Shown: positions 40,826-50,862 of the stretch, piece after piece
Layout of the letters: each line of letters begins with the position of its first letter
Position numbering within the stretch: the first letter of the stretch is position 1
From: Gracilibacter sp.
GTDB taxonomy: Bacteria; Bacillota; Desulfitobacteriia; Desulfitobacteriales; Syntrophobotulaceae
Length of the DNA: 51,578 nucleotides
Direction: 5' to 3'
NCBI GenBank assembly: GCA_024637055.1
Contig: JAGXFZ010000109.1
Coordinates: forward strand, 1-51,578
Position numbers and translations under genes: made by a program
The notes under the pieces: model-generated
Told to the model about the DNA's origin: nothing
The model's input: only the letters and a program-made list of their open reading frames with translations
Databases searched by the model: none

Positions 40826-43800
40826 ATGAGTATAAGAGTAATCTATGGTCGGGCTGGTAGCGGCAAGACCCATTATTGTCTGAACGAAATCAAAGCAAGG
40901 CTTAGCGCTGGAAATAACCATCCGCTTGTCCTTCTTGTTCCTGAGCAATTTACCTTACAAGCCGAAAGAGATCTTATCAGGGTACTAGGAACCGGAGGAA
41001 TTCTGGAAACAGAAGTTTTGAGTTTCCGGCGGCTGGCTTTTAGGGTATTTAATCAGGAAGGGGGCATCACTTATCCCCATATTCATCCAGCAGGCAAATG
41101 TATGATTATCTACAGGGTTCTAGATACCATTAAAAAAGACCTCAAGGTATTTGCAAAAGCGGCCGATCGTCAAGGTTTCGTCAATACCTTGGCTACGCTT
41201 ATAAGTGAGTTTAAGAGATATAGTATCACACCTCTGGTCTTAGAAGAAGCAAGCAAAACAATAAAAGAAGATGATTTGCTTCAGGACAAGATGACGGAGC
41301 TTAGTGCCATTTATGCAGCGTATGAGCGAATTATCGATCAAAGATATAGGGATAGCGATGATGACCTTACCCTTGCATCGGACAAGCTTGTTAACTGCAA
41401 CTTATACGACGGTGCAGAGATCTGGATAGATGGTTTTACCGGATTTACTCCCCAAGAATACAGAATAATCGCCAGATTGTTAACCAAAGCGCAACGGGTC
41501 AATATCAGCTTGTGTACAGACAGTCTAGAGTTTCGGGGAGAAGCAGAAGTTTTTTCTTCAATCAATAGAGCTTATCAAAGGCTAATGAGAACTGCCCAAG
41601 AAATAGGTTGCGAGATTGAGGAACCAATATTTTTGGGAGGAGAGCCCCTTTTTAGATTTAAGAACAGTCCTGAGCTTGCTCACCTTGAGCAGAAATTTTA
41701 TGCATACCCACATAAACCATATAGTTCTCAAACCAAGGATATTTCATTGTTCTCCTCTATCAACATATTTACTGAAATAGAAGAGACTGCTAGGGATATT
41801 CTTAAGCTTTGTCGAGATAAAAATATGCGTTACCGGGATATCGCTGTAGTAACCAGAAATCTAGCTAGCTATGAAAGACTTATAGAAGTTATTTTCGCTG
41901 AGTACGAGATACCTTTTTTCATGGATAAAAAGGTAGATATTACTAACCAGCCTTTAGTTAGACTTATTTTATCCATGTTAGACATTTTTAAAGAAAACTG
42001 GTCTTATGAAGCAGTTTTCCGCTATCTAAAAACTGGTTTAACGGGACTAGATAGAGAGAGTATCGATAAACTGGAAAACTACGTTCTGGCTTGCGGTATT
42101 AGAGGTAGTCGTTGGACTAAGGAAGAGGATTGGACTATGAGTACCAACCTACTTCCAGATGAAAAAGAATTCGAGAAATTGGAGGGGACGCTGAGAGAGA
42201 TAAACTCTATAAGGACAGCTGTCTCGAGTCCACTGTTGGAATTCCGTCAGAGAACCAAAGGCAGAAAAAAAGCCTCTGAGATATGCACCGCCCTTTATGA
42301 TTTTCTCTGCTATATCGAGGTGCCTGCTAGGATAGAAGACCTTATAGAACAGTTCCGACGCAACGGTGAACTAAGCCTTGCTAATGAATATTCTCAAGTT
42401 TGGAATACAGTGATGGATGTCTTAGACCAGACCGTAGAGGTCATGGGTGATGATACCTTCGGGTTGGAGAAGTTTTCCGATATTCTGGAGGTCGGTTTAG
42501 GAGAATATAAAATAGGAATGATACCTGCTTCTCTGGATCAGGTGATGGTAGGGAGTGTGGAACGTTCCCGAAGCCATGAGCTAAAAGCCTTATATCTATT
42601 AGGGGTCAATGATGGCGTATTCCCTTCTTCTGATCTAGAAGAAGGTATACTTTCTGACTTAGACAGAGAATCGTTGAATCAGGCGGGGATCGAGCTAGCT
42701 GGTGATACACGAACGCAAGCTTTCGACGAACAATACTTGGTTTATAGAACATTGGCAACCGCAGGTAGTTATTTGCGCTTAAGCTGGCCAATAGGAGATC
42801 ATGAAGGAAGAAGCATGAGGCCTTCCATCATCATATCTAGATTGAAGCGACTATTTTCTGAGATTACTGAAAACAGCAATATTCTTAAGACGAATGAATC
42901 TGAGATAGAACTCCTCTCAGGAAGATCACCAGCCTTTAGACAGATGGTATCTGAGATCCGTTCTAAAGCTGATGGTAGAGATATTCAGCCATTGTGGCAG
43001 GAAGTATATAGATGGTTCCTATCGCAAGAGAATTACCAGGATCTATGTCAGGCTGTCCGATCGGCTTTTGTATATAAAAATATCGCTCAGCCTATCAGCC
43101 AAGATAAGATGGGACTGCTTTATGGCTCTCCTACTTATGCCAGTGTCTCACGGTTAGAGAGCTACAAATCCTGTCCCTTCGCTTTCTATGTCCAATATGG
43201 TCTAGGTGCCAAAGAAAGAAAAGTATACCGTATGAATCCACCTGATATTGGAACCTTCATGCATAAAGTCATTGAAAAGTTTTCCTTTTACATTACAGAG
43301 CAGGATATTTCCTGGAGAGACTTGGATAAACAGTGGTGTAAAGAAAAAGTCTCTGATATTGTAGATGAGATGCTGACAATGATGCAGGGATCAGGACTAG
43401 CCGGCTCCCAAAGATATACAGCTCTAACCGTCAGGCTTAAGAGGGTTGTTACCAGAGCTGTTTGGCTTATTGCTGAGCATATCAGACGTAGCAACTTTGA
43501 CCCGCTAGGTTATGAACTAGGATTTGGAGAAGGTGAACAATTCCCTCCCATTACTATAGAACTGGATTCTGGCGCCAAGATAAACCTTGTGGGGAGAATT
43601 GACAGGGTGGATGCCCTAGAGACAGAAGAAGGAACTTACCTTAGAATAGTTGACTATAAATCAGGTAGTAAGGATTTGAAACTTTCAGATGTATATTATG
43701 GTCTTCAGCTTCAGCTGTTAACTTACTTGGATGCCTTAAGGCAAAGCGGTGAAATGAACTTAACTACCCCTATTCTTCCAGGGGGTGTTCTCTACTTCCG

Positions 43801-44260
43801 TATCGATGATCCACTAATTAGAAAAAACACTAAGATTTCTGAAGAAGAAATAGAAGCAGCTATTATGAAACAGCTTAAAATGAAAGGCTTACTGCTGGCA
43901 GATGTTAAACTAATCCGAGATATGGATAACGCCCTTCAAGGGCCGTCTTCCATAATTCCCGCTACCATCAACAAAGATGATGTTCTAGGAAAGGCTTCTA
44001 AAGTTGCTTCCTTAACCCAGTTTAAGATGTTGCAGACTTATGTGAGTAAGCTACTGAAAGACTTATGTGAGGAGATTATGCAAGGTAATGTCTCTATTCA
44101 ACCTTATAAGAAAAAAGGGACTACATCCTGTACATATTGCGATTATTCTGCAGTATGTCAGTTTGATCCTACCCTGAAAGAAAACAATTTTCATCCTCTC
44201 CATGATCAGAAAGATGAGGATGTCTGGAAATTGATAGCAGAGAACGGTGGTGAACAGTGA
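40826..44260 (+). CDS. addB: AddB subunit of the AddAB helicase-nuclease
   Basis: AddB is the Chi-recognising nuclease partner of AddA in double-strand break processing. The 1144-residue protein begins MSIRVIYGRAGSGKTHY (Walker A, residues 8-15). The C-terminal RecB-like nuclease shows IVDYKSGSKDL. The iron-sulfur cluster cysteines are present: one in YKSCPFAFYVQYGLGA, three in CTYCDYSAVC, with the CxxCx5C spacing of B. subtilis AddB. ATG 40826 has GGAG about 8 bases upstream; the ATG at 40814 contains that site. The stop overlaps the addA start (TGATG). Confidence 0.95.
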   Translation: MSIRVIYGRAGSGKTHYCLNEIKARLSAGNNHPLVLLVPEQFTLQAERDLIRVLGTGGILETEVLSFRRLAFRVFNQEGGITYPHIHPAGKCMIIYRVLDTIKKDLKVFAKAADRQGFVNTLATLISEFKRYSITPLVLEEASKTIKEDDLLQDKMTELSAIYAAYERIIDQRYRDSDDDLTLASDKLVNCNLYDGAEIWIDGFTGFTPQEYRIIARLLTKAQRVNISLCTDSLEFRGEAEVFSSINRAYQRLMRTAQEIGCEIEEPIFLGGEPLFRFKNSPELAHLEQKFYAYPHKPYSSQTKDISLFSSINIFTEIEETARDILKLCRDKNMRYRDIAVVTRNLASYERLIEVIFAEYEIPFFMDKKVDITNQPLVRLILSMLDIFKENWSYEAVFRYLKTGLTGLDRESIDKLENYVLACGIRGSRWTKEEDWTMSTNLLPDEKEFEKLEGTLREINSIRTAVSSPLLEFRQRTKGRKKASEICTALYDFLCYIEVPARIEDLIEQFRRNGELSLANEYSQVWNTVMDVLDQTVEVMGDDTFGLEKFSDILEVGLGEYKIGMIPASLDQVMVGSVERSRSHELKALYLLGVNDGVFPSSDLEEGILSDLDRESLNQAGIELAGDTRTQAFDEQYLVYRTLATAGSYLRLSWPIGDHEGRSMRPSIIISRLKRLFSEITENSNILKTNESEIELLSGRSPAFRQMVSEIRSKADGRDIQPLWQEVYRWFLSQENYQDLCQAVRSAFVYKNIAQPISQDKMGLLYGSPTYASVSRLESYKSCPFAFYVQYGLGAKERKVYRMNPPDIGTFMHKVIEKFSFYITEQDISWRDLDKQWCKEKVSDIVDEMLTMMQGSGLAGSQRYTALTVRLKRVVTRAVWLIAEHIRRSNFDPLGYELGFGEGEQFPPITIELDSGAKINLVGRIDRVDALETEEGTYLRIVDYKSGSKDLKLSDVYYGLQLQLLTYLDALRQSGEMNLTTPILPGGVLYFRIDDPLIRKNTKISEEEIEAAIMKQLKMKGLLLADVKLIRDMDNALQGPSSIIPATINKDDVLGKASKVASLTQFKMLQTYVSKLLKDLCEEIMQGNVSIQPYKKKGTTSCTYCDYSAVCQFDPTLKENNFHPLHDQKDEDVWKLIAENGGEQ

Positions 44261-47200
44261 TGGTAGAAACCAAATGGACAAATGAACAATGGGAAGCTAT
44301 CACTGACAAGGATTGCAACCTGCTGGTAGCTGCAGCTGCCGGTGCTGGAAAGACGGCCGTTCTGGTCGAAAGGATAATTCAGAAGGTAACAGATACAAAT
44401 GATCCGCTAGACATAGATAGACTTCTCATAGTGACCTTTACGAATGCAGCTGCTACTGAAATGAGAGAGAGAATAGCTAGGGCTATATCAGCTAAATTGG
44501 AAGATGATCCAGGTTCACAGAAGATTCAAAGACAACTGACCCTGTTAAATAAGGCAAGTATTACAACCATTCACTCTTTCTGTCTAGAAGTAATACGTAG
44601 CAATTTTCATTGTATCGATATTGATCCAGGATTTCGGATAACAGATCAAACCGAAGCTAGCTTAATGAAACTAGAAGTTTTAAGTGAGCTTTTTGAGGAA
44701 CTCTATGAAGATGAGAATGAAAATAAGGATTTCTTTGAGCTCTTGGAATGCTATGGCGGTAATAAAGATGATCAAGCATTACAGAACATGGTCTTGAACC
44801 TCTATGACTTTATCCAGTCTAGCCCTCACCCTGAAAAATGGCTTCAAGGAATGACAGAATTGTTTAAGCCTTCAGAACAAGTTGATTTTAGTCAAACTCC
44901 ATGGGGCGAAGTGTTGCTCAAGAGTATTGAAATTGAATTACAGGGGCTAAAGACATTAATGACAAAAGCAGTTGAAATCATTGAAGGAGAACCAGGTTTG
45001 GATAGATATCTAGCGGTATATGAAGAGGATTTGTATAATATCGAAGCCTTATTAAGAATTTGCTCTCAAGCAAGCAGTACGAAATGGGATAATCTCTTTG
45101 ATAAGTTACAAGCCTTAAGTTTTAATCGATTACCGATAGCAGCTAAGGATATAGATAAGGACAAACAAGAAAACGTCAAATCTATTCGAGATAATGTCAA
45201 AAAGCGTCTTGGCGATATTAAAGAAAAATCAATCTCCTTAGGTTCTAAGGAGATATATGAGGATCTAGAAAATCTCTACCCACTCATGCAATGCCTAGCT
45301 GGGCTAGTTACAGATTTTAGTAATAAATATAAGGGTAAAAAGAGTAATAAATCCGTAGTAGACTTTAATGATTTGGAACATTTTTGTCTACAGATACTGA
45401 CTGAACAGCGTGAGTATAATGAAAATAATGAGCAGACTGAGCAAGAGAAGGATATACCTTCTACAGTAGCAGTAGCCTATAGAGAACGATTTGCGGAGAT
45501 TCTTGTGGATGAGTATCAGGACAGTAATATGGTTCAGGAACTCATTGTTAACTTAATTTCTAGGGAGAGAACTTCGAAACCTAACGTTTTCATGGTAGGC
45601 GACGTTAAACAAAGTATCTATAGATTCAGACAGGCTAAGCCAGAGCTGTTTCTTTTCAAGTATAATCAATATTCTGCAGACAAAGGTAGCCCTTTCAGAA
45701 AGATAATGCTTTTCAAGAACTTTCGTAGTCGCCCTGAAGTAGTGGAAGCGATCAATTTTATTTTCCACCAGATCATGTCAGAGAAAGTAGGGGAGCTGGA
45801 TTATACAGATAGAGAAGCGCTAAACCCAGGAGCTGTATTTACAGAGAATACCAATGAAAACTATCTTGTTGGAGGAGCTCCGGAACTTCATCTAATCCAA
45901 ACAGCATCAAGAGAAATAGTTTATGAACAAGAAACTGATATCGATGAACCTGAAACAGGAGATGATTCAGCTATCGACGAAGAGATGCTTGATAATATTC
46001 AATGCGAAGCACGGCTCGTAGCCAGAAGAATATCGGACCTTAAAAAAACCGATAATCAAGGTAAAGTCTTGGCAATTATCGATAAGGAGAGTAAAGAATA
46101 CCGGGAGGTAGATTATCGAGATATCGTCATCCTCTTAAGAACCACAAAAAACTGGGCCGATATATTTAGGGAAGAACTGACTGCTCAAGGGATACCAGTC
46201 TTTGCCGATACAGGGACAGGTTTCTTCAAGACCTCTGAAGTGCAAGTAGTTTTATCTTTACTTCAAGTTATCGATAATCCGCTGCAGGACATCCCCTTGC
46301 TGGCCATACTTAGATCACCGATTGTCGCACTCACTATTGATCAACTGACAGAATTGCGCCTTATAAATCGTAGGGTTCCTATCTATGAGGCTTTACAAAA
46401 ATTAGCGGAAGATTCAGGTCAGCTATCTTCTAAGGCAACAAGATTTTTAGAGAATCTTCAAAGATGGCGGGATATGTCGCTGTATATGTCTGTGGATAAG
46501 CTTCTCTGGCTGCTCTACATGGAAACAGGTTATTACGGGATTGTGGGAGCCTTGCCTGCAGGAGAGCAGCGTCAAGCTAACTTGAGGATTTTGTTTGAGC
46601 GGGCCAGACAGTTTGAGGAAACAAGTTATAAAGGATTATTTAACTTTATCAACTTTATCGACAAGCTTAAAAGTAACAGGGGTGACATGGGTAGTGCCAA
46701 AATTCTTGGCGAAAACGATAATGTGGTACGAATAATGAGCATCCATAAGAGTAAAGGTCTAGAGTTCCCAGTAGTTATACTTGCCGGTTGTGGAAAGAGA
46801 TTTAACCTCCAGGATATGAATAAGAATATTTTATTTCATCAGGATCTTGGTTTGGGGCCAGATAGGGTAGACCACAGCCTAAGACTCTCTTATCCATCTA
46901 TACCCAAACAGGCCATAAGGCAGAAGATCAAAGCGGAGACCTTATCAGAAGAAATGAGAATTCTTTATGTTGCTTTGACTAGAGCCAAAGAGAAGCTGAT
47001 CATTACAGGAGCAGTTAACGATGTTCAAAAAGCACTGACAAAATGGGGCAAATGCTCTGAAACTGATGAGGATAAGCTCCCAGCATATGAAGTGCTAAAT
47101 GGGTTAAGATATGTGGACTGGTTGGTTCCTGCCCTGTTACGACACAAGTGCTGTATCACCCTTCGTGAACATGCGGGCTTAACCAAAGAATCATCTGAAT

Positions 47201-48063
47201 TTCTGCTAGATCATCCCTCGGTCTGGGATACGAAAATATGGAATAAAAGTGATATAGCTAATCCTCAATCCGTATCCGAACAAGACGAAAGCGGATTAAT
47301 AGCGTGGTTGGATAGTTTAGGCGAGACAGAAATGAATAAGACAGAAGTAGATGAAGAAGTATTATTGGAAGTTGATAGAAGACTTGGTTGGGAATACCAG
47401 TTTACCAAGTTCTCTGAAGTACCTGCAAAACTGTCGGTGACCGAACTTAAAAGGCGTCTGGAAAAAGATTATGAAGAAGATATGGATATGCTTGGCGAAT
47501 ATTTACCTTCCTTGATTAAGAAACCTCTCTTCATGGAGGAAAAGAAAGGTTTAAGTGCGGCAGAAAAGGGGACTATCCTGCATTTTGTCATGCAGCATCT
47601 GAATTACAAGCAGCATGATCTTGAGTCTCAGATAGAAGACATGACTGCCAAAGATTTGTTGACCAGTCAGCAAGCAGAATGCGTAGAGGTAGATAAAATA
47701 CAAAGATTTTTGGAATCTCCCTTAGGTAAGAGACTACTGGTTGCCGAGAAGGTTTATAGGGAAGTGCGGTTTAATATAGAGATACCTTGTAACGAAATCT
47801 ACGAAGATATTGGTGAACTTGAATCCCAATATGAAACTGTCCTACTTCAAGGTATTATAGATTGTTACTTCGAAGAACCAGAAGGTCTGGTGCTAGTTGA
47901 CTATAAGACGGATTACGTACCTGTAGGCGGAGCACAATCTTTAAGAGGGAAATATAAGACACAGATTGACTATTATGCCAAGGCTTTAGAAGTGCTCACC
48001 GGAAAGAAAGTCAACGGGAAGTTTATTTATCTGTTCTGGAATGGCGAAGTATTAGAATATTAA
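44260..48063 (+). CDS. addA: AddA helicase-nuclease subunit
   Basis: AddA is the UvrD-like 3'-5' helicase and nuclease of AddAB. The 1267-residue protein has the Q motif KWTNEQWEAI, Walker A AAAAGAGKTAVL, motif Ia TFTNAAATEMRERI, Walker B ILVDEYQDSN, motif IV FRSRPEVVEAINF, motif V VRIMSIHKSKGLEFPVVIL and motif VI ILYVALTRAKEKL. The RecB nuclease part contains GTILHFVMQHLN and LVDYKTDYVP. All catalytic residues look intact. The acidic insertion near residue 570 (DIDEPETGDDSAIDEE) is a species-specific linker. ATG 44260 overlaps the addB stop. Confidence 0.96.
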   Translation: MVETKWTNEQWEAITDKDCNLLVAAAAGAGKTAVLVERIIQKVTDTNDPLDIDRLLIVTFTNAAATEMRERIARAISAKLEDDPGSQKIQRQLTLLNKASITTIHSFCLEVIRSNFHCIDIDPGFRITDQTEASLMKLEVLSELFEELYEDENENKDFFELLECYGGNKDDQALQNMVLNLYDFIQSSPHPEKWLQGMTELFKPSEQVDFSQTPWGEVLLKSIEIELQGLKTLMTKAVEIIEGEPGLDRYLAVYEEDLYNIEALLRICSQASSTKWDNLFDKLQALSFNRLPIAAKDIDKDKQENVKSIRDNVKKRLGDIKEKSISLGSKEIYEDLENLYPLMQCLAGLVTDFSNKYKGKKSNKSVVDFNDLEHFCLQILTEQREYNENNEQTEQEKDIPSTVAVAYRERFAEILVDEYQDSNMVQELIVNLISRERTSKPNVFMVGDVKQSIYRFRQAKPELFLFKYNQYSADKGSPFRKIMLFKNFRSRPEVVEAINFIFHQIMSEKVGELDYTDREALNPGAVFTENTNENYLVGGAPELHLIQTASREIVYEQETDIDEPETGDDSAIDEEMLDNIQCEARLVARRISDLKKTDNQGKVLAIIDKESKEYREVDYRDIVILLRTTKNWADIFREELTAQGIPVFADTGTGFFKTSEVQVVLSLLQVIDNPLQDIPLLAILRSPIVALTIDQLTELRLINRRVPIYEALQKLAEDSGQLSSKATRFLENLQRWRDMSLYMSVDKLLWLLYMETGYYGIVGALPAGEQRQANLRILFERARQFEETSYKGLFNFINFIDKLKSNRGDMGSAKILGENDNVVRIMSIHKSKGLEFPVVILAGCGKRFNLQDMNKNILFHQDLGLGPDRVDHSLRLSYPSIPKQAIRQKIKAETLSEEMRILYVALTRAKEKLIITGAVNDVQKALTKWGKCSETDEDKLPAYEVLNGLRYVDWLVPALLRHKCCITLREHAGLTKESSEFLLDHPSVWDTKIWNKSDIANPQSVSEQDESGLIAWLDSLGETEMNKTEVDEEVLLEVDRRLGWEYQFTKFSEVPAKLSVTELKRRLEKDYEEDMDMLGEYLPSLIKKPLFMEEKKGLSAAEKGTILHFVMQHLNYKQHDLESQIEDMTAKDLLTSQQAECVEVDKIQRFLESPLGKRLLVAEKVYREVRFNIEIPCNEIYEDIGELESQYETVLLQGIIDCYFEEPEGLVLVDYKTDYVPVGGAQSLRGKYKTQIDYYAKALEVLTGKKVNGKFIYLFWNGEVLEY

Positions 48064-48146
48064 TAGATTCTGAGTGGTATAAGTTCATATAATATGTTTT
48101 TATAAAAGATCTTTAAGTAATACTTTAATCTATTGTATTGAAAATA

Positions 48147-48173
48147 TTGACGAATAATTGTAAAGTATATTAT
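48147..48173 (+). promoter_or_regulatory. Weak candidate promoter of the M-box/mgtE transcript
   Basis: TTGACG (48147-48152) and TATTAT (48168-48173) are 15 bases apart, two less than ideal. The site lies about 20 bases before the riboswitch, where a promoter is needed, so position supports it more than sequence does. Confidence 0.35.
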
Positions 48174-48194
48174 GATGGGACTAAGATATGACTC

Positions 48195-48356
48195 ATTCTT
48201 CGTTAGGTGAGGCTCCTATATGGAGATAGGCTGCTGCCCAGAAACATCGAGAGATGCCAACGGGTTAACAAAAAAGATCGGCTTAAGGTCTTTATTAATG
48301 TAGCTGGATTTATCCTATGCCATATAGTGCTTAAGCTCAACACGTGGAGGGAAAAA
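48195..48356 (+). ncRNA. M-box (ykoK) magnesium riboswitch
   Basis: The conserved M-box blocks occur in order: TTCGTTAGGTGAGGCTCC, then ATAGGCTGCTGCCCAGAAAC, ATCGAGAGATGCCAACGGG, GATCGGCTTAAGGTCT, TAATGTAGCTGGAT and GTGCTTAAGCTCAACACGTGG. It lies 165 bases before mgtE and is followed by a terminator at 48408, so magnesium binding should end transcription before mgtE. The remainder of 48064-48520 holds only the weak promoter and that terminator. Confidence 0.93.
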
Positions 48357-48407
48357 TAAAGGTTTAATACATTCATATTTAGATATTTGTATTAAGGTTT
48401 TTGCTTT

Positions 48408-48441
48408 AAACTCTTCTTTGTTGAAGAGTTTTTATATTTTT
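48408..48441 (+). terminator. Riboswitch expression-platform terminator
   Basis: AAACTCTTC (48408-48416) pairs with GAAGAGTTT (48423-48431) around TTTGTT, followed by TTATATTTTTTT. As it lies between the M-box and mgtE, it is the likely magnesium-controlled terminator. Confidence 0.85.
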
Positions 48442-48520
48442 TTCCCACACAGGACACACTTAAGTAGACATAAGCTATACTATAATTTTTTGTAATCTTA
48501 TAAGTAGGGGAGGTTTTAAG

Positions 48521-49873
48521 ATGGTCTATCTGAATGAACATAATATCGCAAAGATATTAAAAGCTATCGACAATAATGAGATTCTTATCTGGCGTGAATT
48601 GTTTTTAGACCTTCACCCTACGGATCAGGTAAACTTATTCGAAATGCTTGACCCAGAACAGCGACAGATTATATACAAGAACCTGTCATCTGAAGAATTT
48701 GCGGAGATTTTTCAAGGACTTGAATTCAAAGAGCAAAAAGAGGTTCTCATAGAACTGGAGCATCCATATGCAGTAGACATGTTTAATAATATGTACTCCG
48801 ATGATGCTGCGGATTTCTTAGGAGAGATAGATGATTTAACAGCCAAGAAATTCCTGGAGCACATGGATGATGAAGAGTCACAGGATATCCAGGAGTTGCT
48901 AGAGTATCCTGATGAGACCGCTGGTGCAATCATGACTACGGAATATGTGGCTGTCACAGCTAACGAGACCGTAGCTGAGGTACTTAAAAAGCTAAGACAA
49001 GAAGCTCCGGATGCGGAGACTATCTATTACTTATATGTCATCGATAATGAAGAAAAACTAGTCGGGGTAATCTCTCTTCGAGATCTTATCGTTGCTAACC
49101 TGGATGAACGTATCAAGGAGATAATGAACGTTAATACAATATCGGTGTCAGTCCTGAAAGACCAAGAGGAAGTAGCCAACGTTATCAAGGATTATAATTT
49201 CCTTGCTGTTCCCGTAGTAGATAGCCTTGGTGTTCTTGTGGGTATTGTCACCGTCGACGACGTCATGGATGTAATGGAAGACGAGACAACCGAAGACTTT
49301 GGAGATATGTCGGCAGTAAGAGGGGCGGTTGACCTTGATATGATTTCAAGCGAAGCTGCCAAACGAAGACTACCGTGGCTAATACTCTTGCTATTCATAG
49401 GCATGATTACGGCCGGAATAATAGGCTCGTTTGAAGCAACTCTAGGTAAGTTTACAATTTTAGCAGTATTTATTCCATTGATAACAGGTATGGGTGGTAA
49501 TATAGGTACCCAATCTTTGGCAGTAGTAGTTCGAGGACTAGCACTGGAGAAATTTGATCGTAAAAGAGTAATAAGTCTGATTAAGCGTGAATTAGGAACA
49601 GGAGTAATAATTGGTCTCGGATGTGGTGTTCTTGTATCAATAATCTCTCAAGTAGTTACAGGTAGCCACCCAGTTCTAGGCTTCATAGTTGGTTTCTCTT
49701 TATTCTGTGTGCTAGTTGTTTCTACCTTGATAGGGACATTAGTACCACTAATAATTCATCACTTCAATTTGGATCCAGCAGTTGCTTCAGGACCTTTTAT
49801 CACAACAATCAATGACATCGTTGGTTTGACCATATATTTTACCATTGCAACAATGTTACTTAACTACTTATAG
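48521..49873 (+). CDS. mgtE: Magnesium transporter MgtE
   Basis: The 450-residue protein has the MgtE order: N-domain of acidic helical repeats (about 1-130, with LEHPYAVDMFNNMYSDDAADFLGEIDD), two CBS domains (about 130-255, with DETAGAIMTTEYVAV at their start) and a five-helix membrane part (about 285-450) including GMGGNIGTQSLAVVVRGLAL. The N and CBS domains sense cytosolic magnesium and close the channel. It is under the M-box riboswitch, so both transcript and protein respond to the ion. The ribosome binding site is GGGGAGG. Confidence 0.95.
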   Translation: MVYLNEHNIAKILKAIDNNEILIWRELFLDLHPTDQVNLFEMLDPEQRQIIYKNLSSEEFAEIFQGLEFKEQKEVLIELEHPYAVDMFNNMYSDDAADFLGEIDDLTAKKFLEHMDDEESQDIQELLEYPDETAGAIMTTEYVAVTANETVAEVLKKLRQEAPDAETIYYLYVIDNEEKLVGVISLRDLIVANLDERIKEIMNVNTISVSVLKDQEEVANVIKDYNFLAVPVVDSLGVLVGIVTVDDVMDVMEDETTEDFGDMSAVRGAVDLDMISSEAAKRRLPWLILLLFIGMITAGIIGSFEATLGKFTILAVFIPLITGMGGNIGTQSLAVVVRGLALEKFDRKRVISLIKRELGTGVIIGLGCGVLVSIISQVVTGSHPVLGFIVGFSLFCVLVVSTLIGTLVPLIIHHFNLDPAVASGPFITTINDIVGLTIYFTIATMLLNYL

Positions 49874-49932
49874 CAAAGTTAGGGACGGTTCTTTACTTTA
49901 CAAATCAAGTAAAGAACCGTCCCTAACTTTGC
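49873..49932. repeat. Perfect 26-bp inverted repeat (REP-like)
   Basis: Arms 49873-49898 and 49907-49932 are exact reverse complements around an 8-base loop; the core is TTAGGGACGGTTCTTTACTT. It directly touches the mgtE stop codon. A similar GGGACGGTTC-type repeat is common in clostridial genomes as I remember it. A half copy occurs at 50695-50717. It may also end mgtE transcription, but there is no U tract. Confidence 0.85.
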
Positions 49933-49985
49933 GTAACATTAACTTTGATTTTGTGGAGTAAGAATTAGTACCTAACATTAAACTA

Positions 49986-50028
49986 AAAAAGTACAGGGTT
50001 CTTCTGAGTGAGGAACCCTGTACTTTTG
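49986..50028. terminator. Bidirectional terminator between mgtE and rubrerythrin
   Basis: AAAAGTACAGGGTTC (49987-50001) pairs with GAACCCTGTACTTTT (50013-50027). The A tract and T tract suit both strands; it ends the rubrerythrin gene 8 bases after its stop. Confidence 0.88.
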
Positions 50029-50035
50029 CAATATT

Positions 50036-50572
50036 TTAGTAATTTTCCACAACCAATTGGAAGTGAGCCTTAGGGTGATCACAAACAGGACATACATTTG
50101 GAGCCTCGGTACCTTTTGAGAGGTGTCCACAGTTTCTGCAATGCCATACTACAGGCTGTTCTTTTTTGAATACCTTACCTTCATTGAGGCTTTGAAGAAG
50201 TTTATTATATCTTTCTTCATGTTCCTTTTCTACCTTAGCTACACCATCTAACAATTTGGCAATATCGTCAAAACCTTCTTCTCTCGCTTCTTTAGCCATC
50301 CGGGCATACATATCTGTCCATTCCATGTTCTCACCAGCTGCTGCGTGAGCGAGGTTTTCCATGGTATTGCTTATTCCTTGAAGCTTTTTAAACCAGATTT
50401 TAGCATGTTCTTTTTCGTTATCCGCAGTTTCCTGGAATATTGCAGCTATCTGCTCATATCCTTCTTTCTTAGCAGCAGAAGCAAAGTAAGTATATTTGTT
50501 TCTGGCTTGGGATTCTCCAGCAAAAGCTTCCCATAAGTTCTTTTCTGTTTTAGTGCCCTTTAAGTCTTTCAT
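50036..50572 (-). CDS. rbr: Rubrerythrin
   Basis: This 178-residue peroxide-reducing protein is typical of strict anaerobes. The four-helix diiron domain shows the glutamates in [29 protein letters not shown] and [17 protein letters not shown]. The C-terminal rubredoxin-like domain has two CxxC pairs: WHCRNCGHL and [15 protein letters not shown] 50572 has AAGGAG 8 bases upstream, while the in-frame GTG at 50581 directly abuts the site. It is transcribed alone. Confidence 0.95.
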   Translation of the reverse strand: MKDLKGTKTEKNLWEAFAGESQARNKYTYFASAAKKEGYEQIAAIFQETADNEKEHAKIWFKKLQGISNTMENLAHAAAGENMEWTDMYARMAKEAREEGFDDIAKLLDGVAKVEKEHEERYNKLLQSLNEGKVFKKEQPVVWHCRNCGHLSKGTEAPNVCPVCDHPKAHFQLVVENY

Positions 50573-50694
50573 ATGACTCACTCCTTTGAATAATTATCAC
50601 TTTAGTTATAATATAATTATACCAAAAATATGCATATTAAGAAACATGTAGAGCTATAAGGTAGGGCGTTTTTTAGTTTAGATATAAAGTTAGT

Positions 50695-50717
50695 AAAGTT
50701 AGGGACGATTCTTTGCT
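50695..50717 (+). repeat. Half copy of the REP-like repeat
   Basis: AAAGTTAGGGACGATTCTTT matches one arm of the 49873-49932 inverted repeat with one mismatch over this core; the second arm is lacking. It lies in the 290-base gap upstream of the gene at 50863, in which I see nothing else. Confidence 0.7.
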
Positions 50718-50862
50718 AAAATATTGTCTAAAAAATTAAAGGAAATGGGACTAACTCTAGGGAATACTTCAATTTAAGAATAATATACTTTTTGTAGAAG
50801 ATTATTTAAGAATGATGAAGATTGATTGTATCATTAATTTTCGTGGGACAGGGTAATTAATT

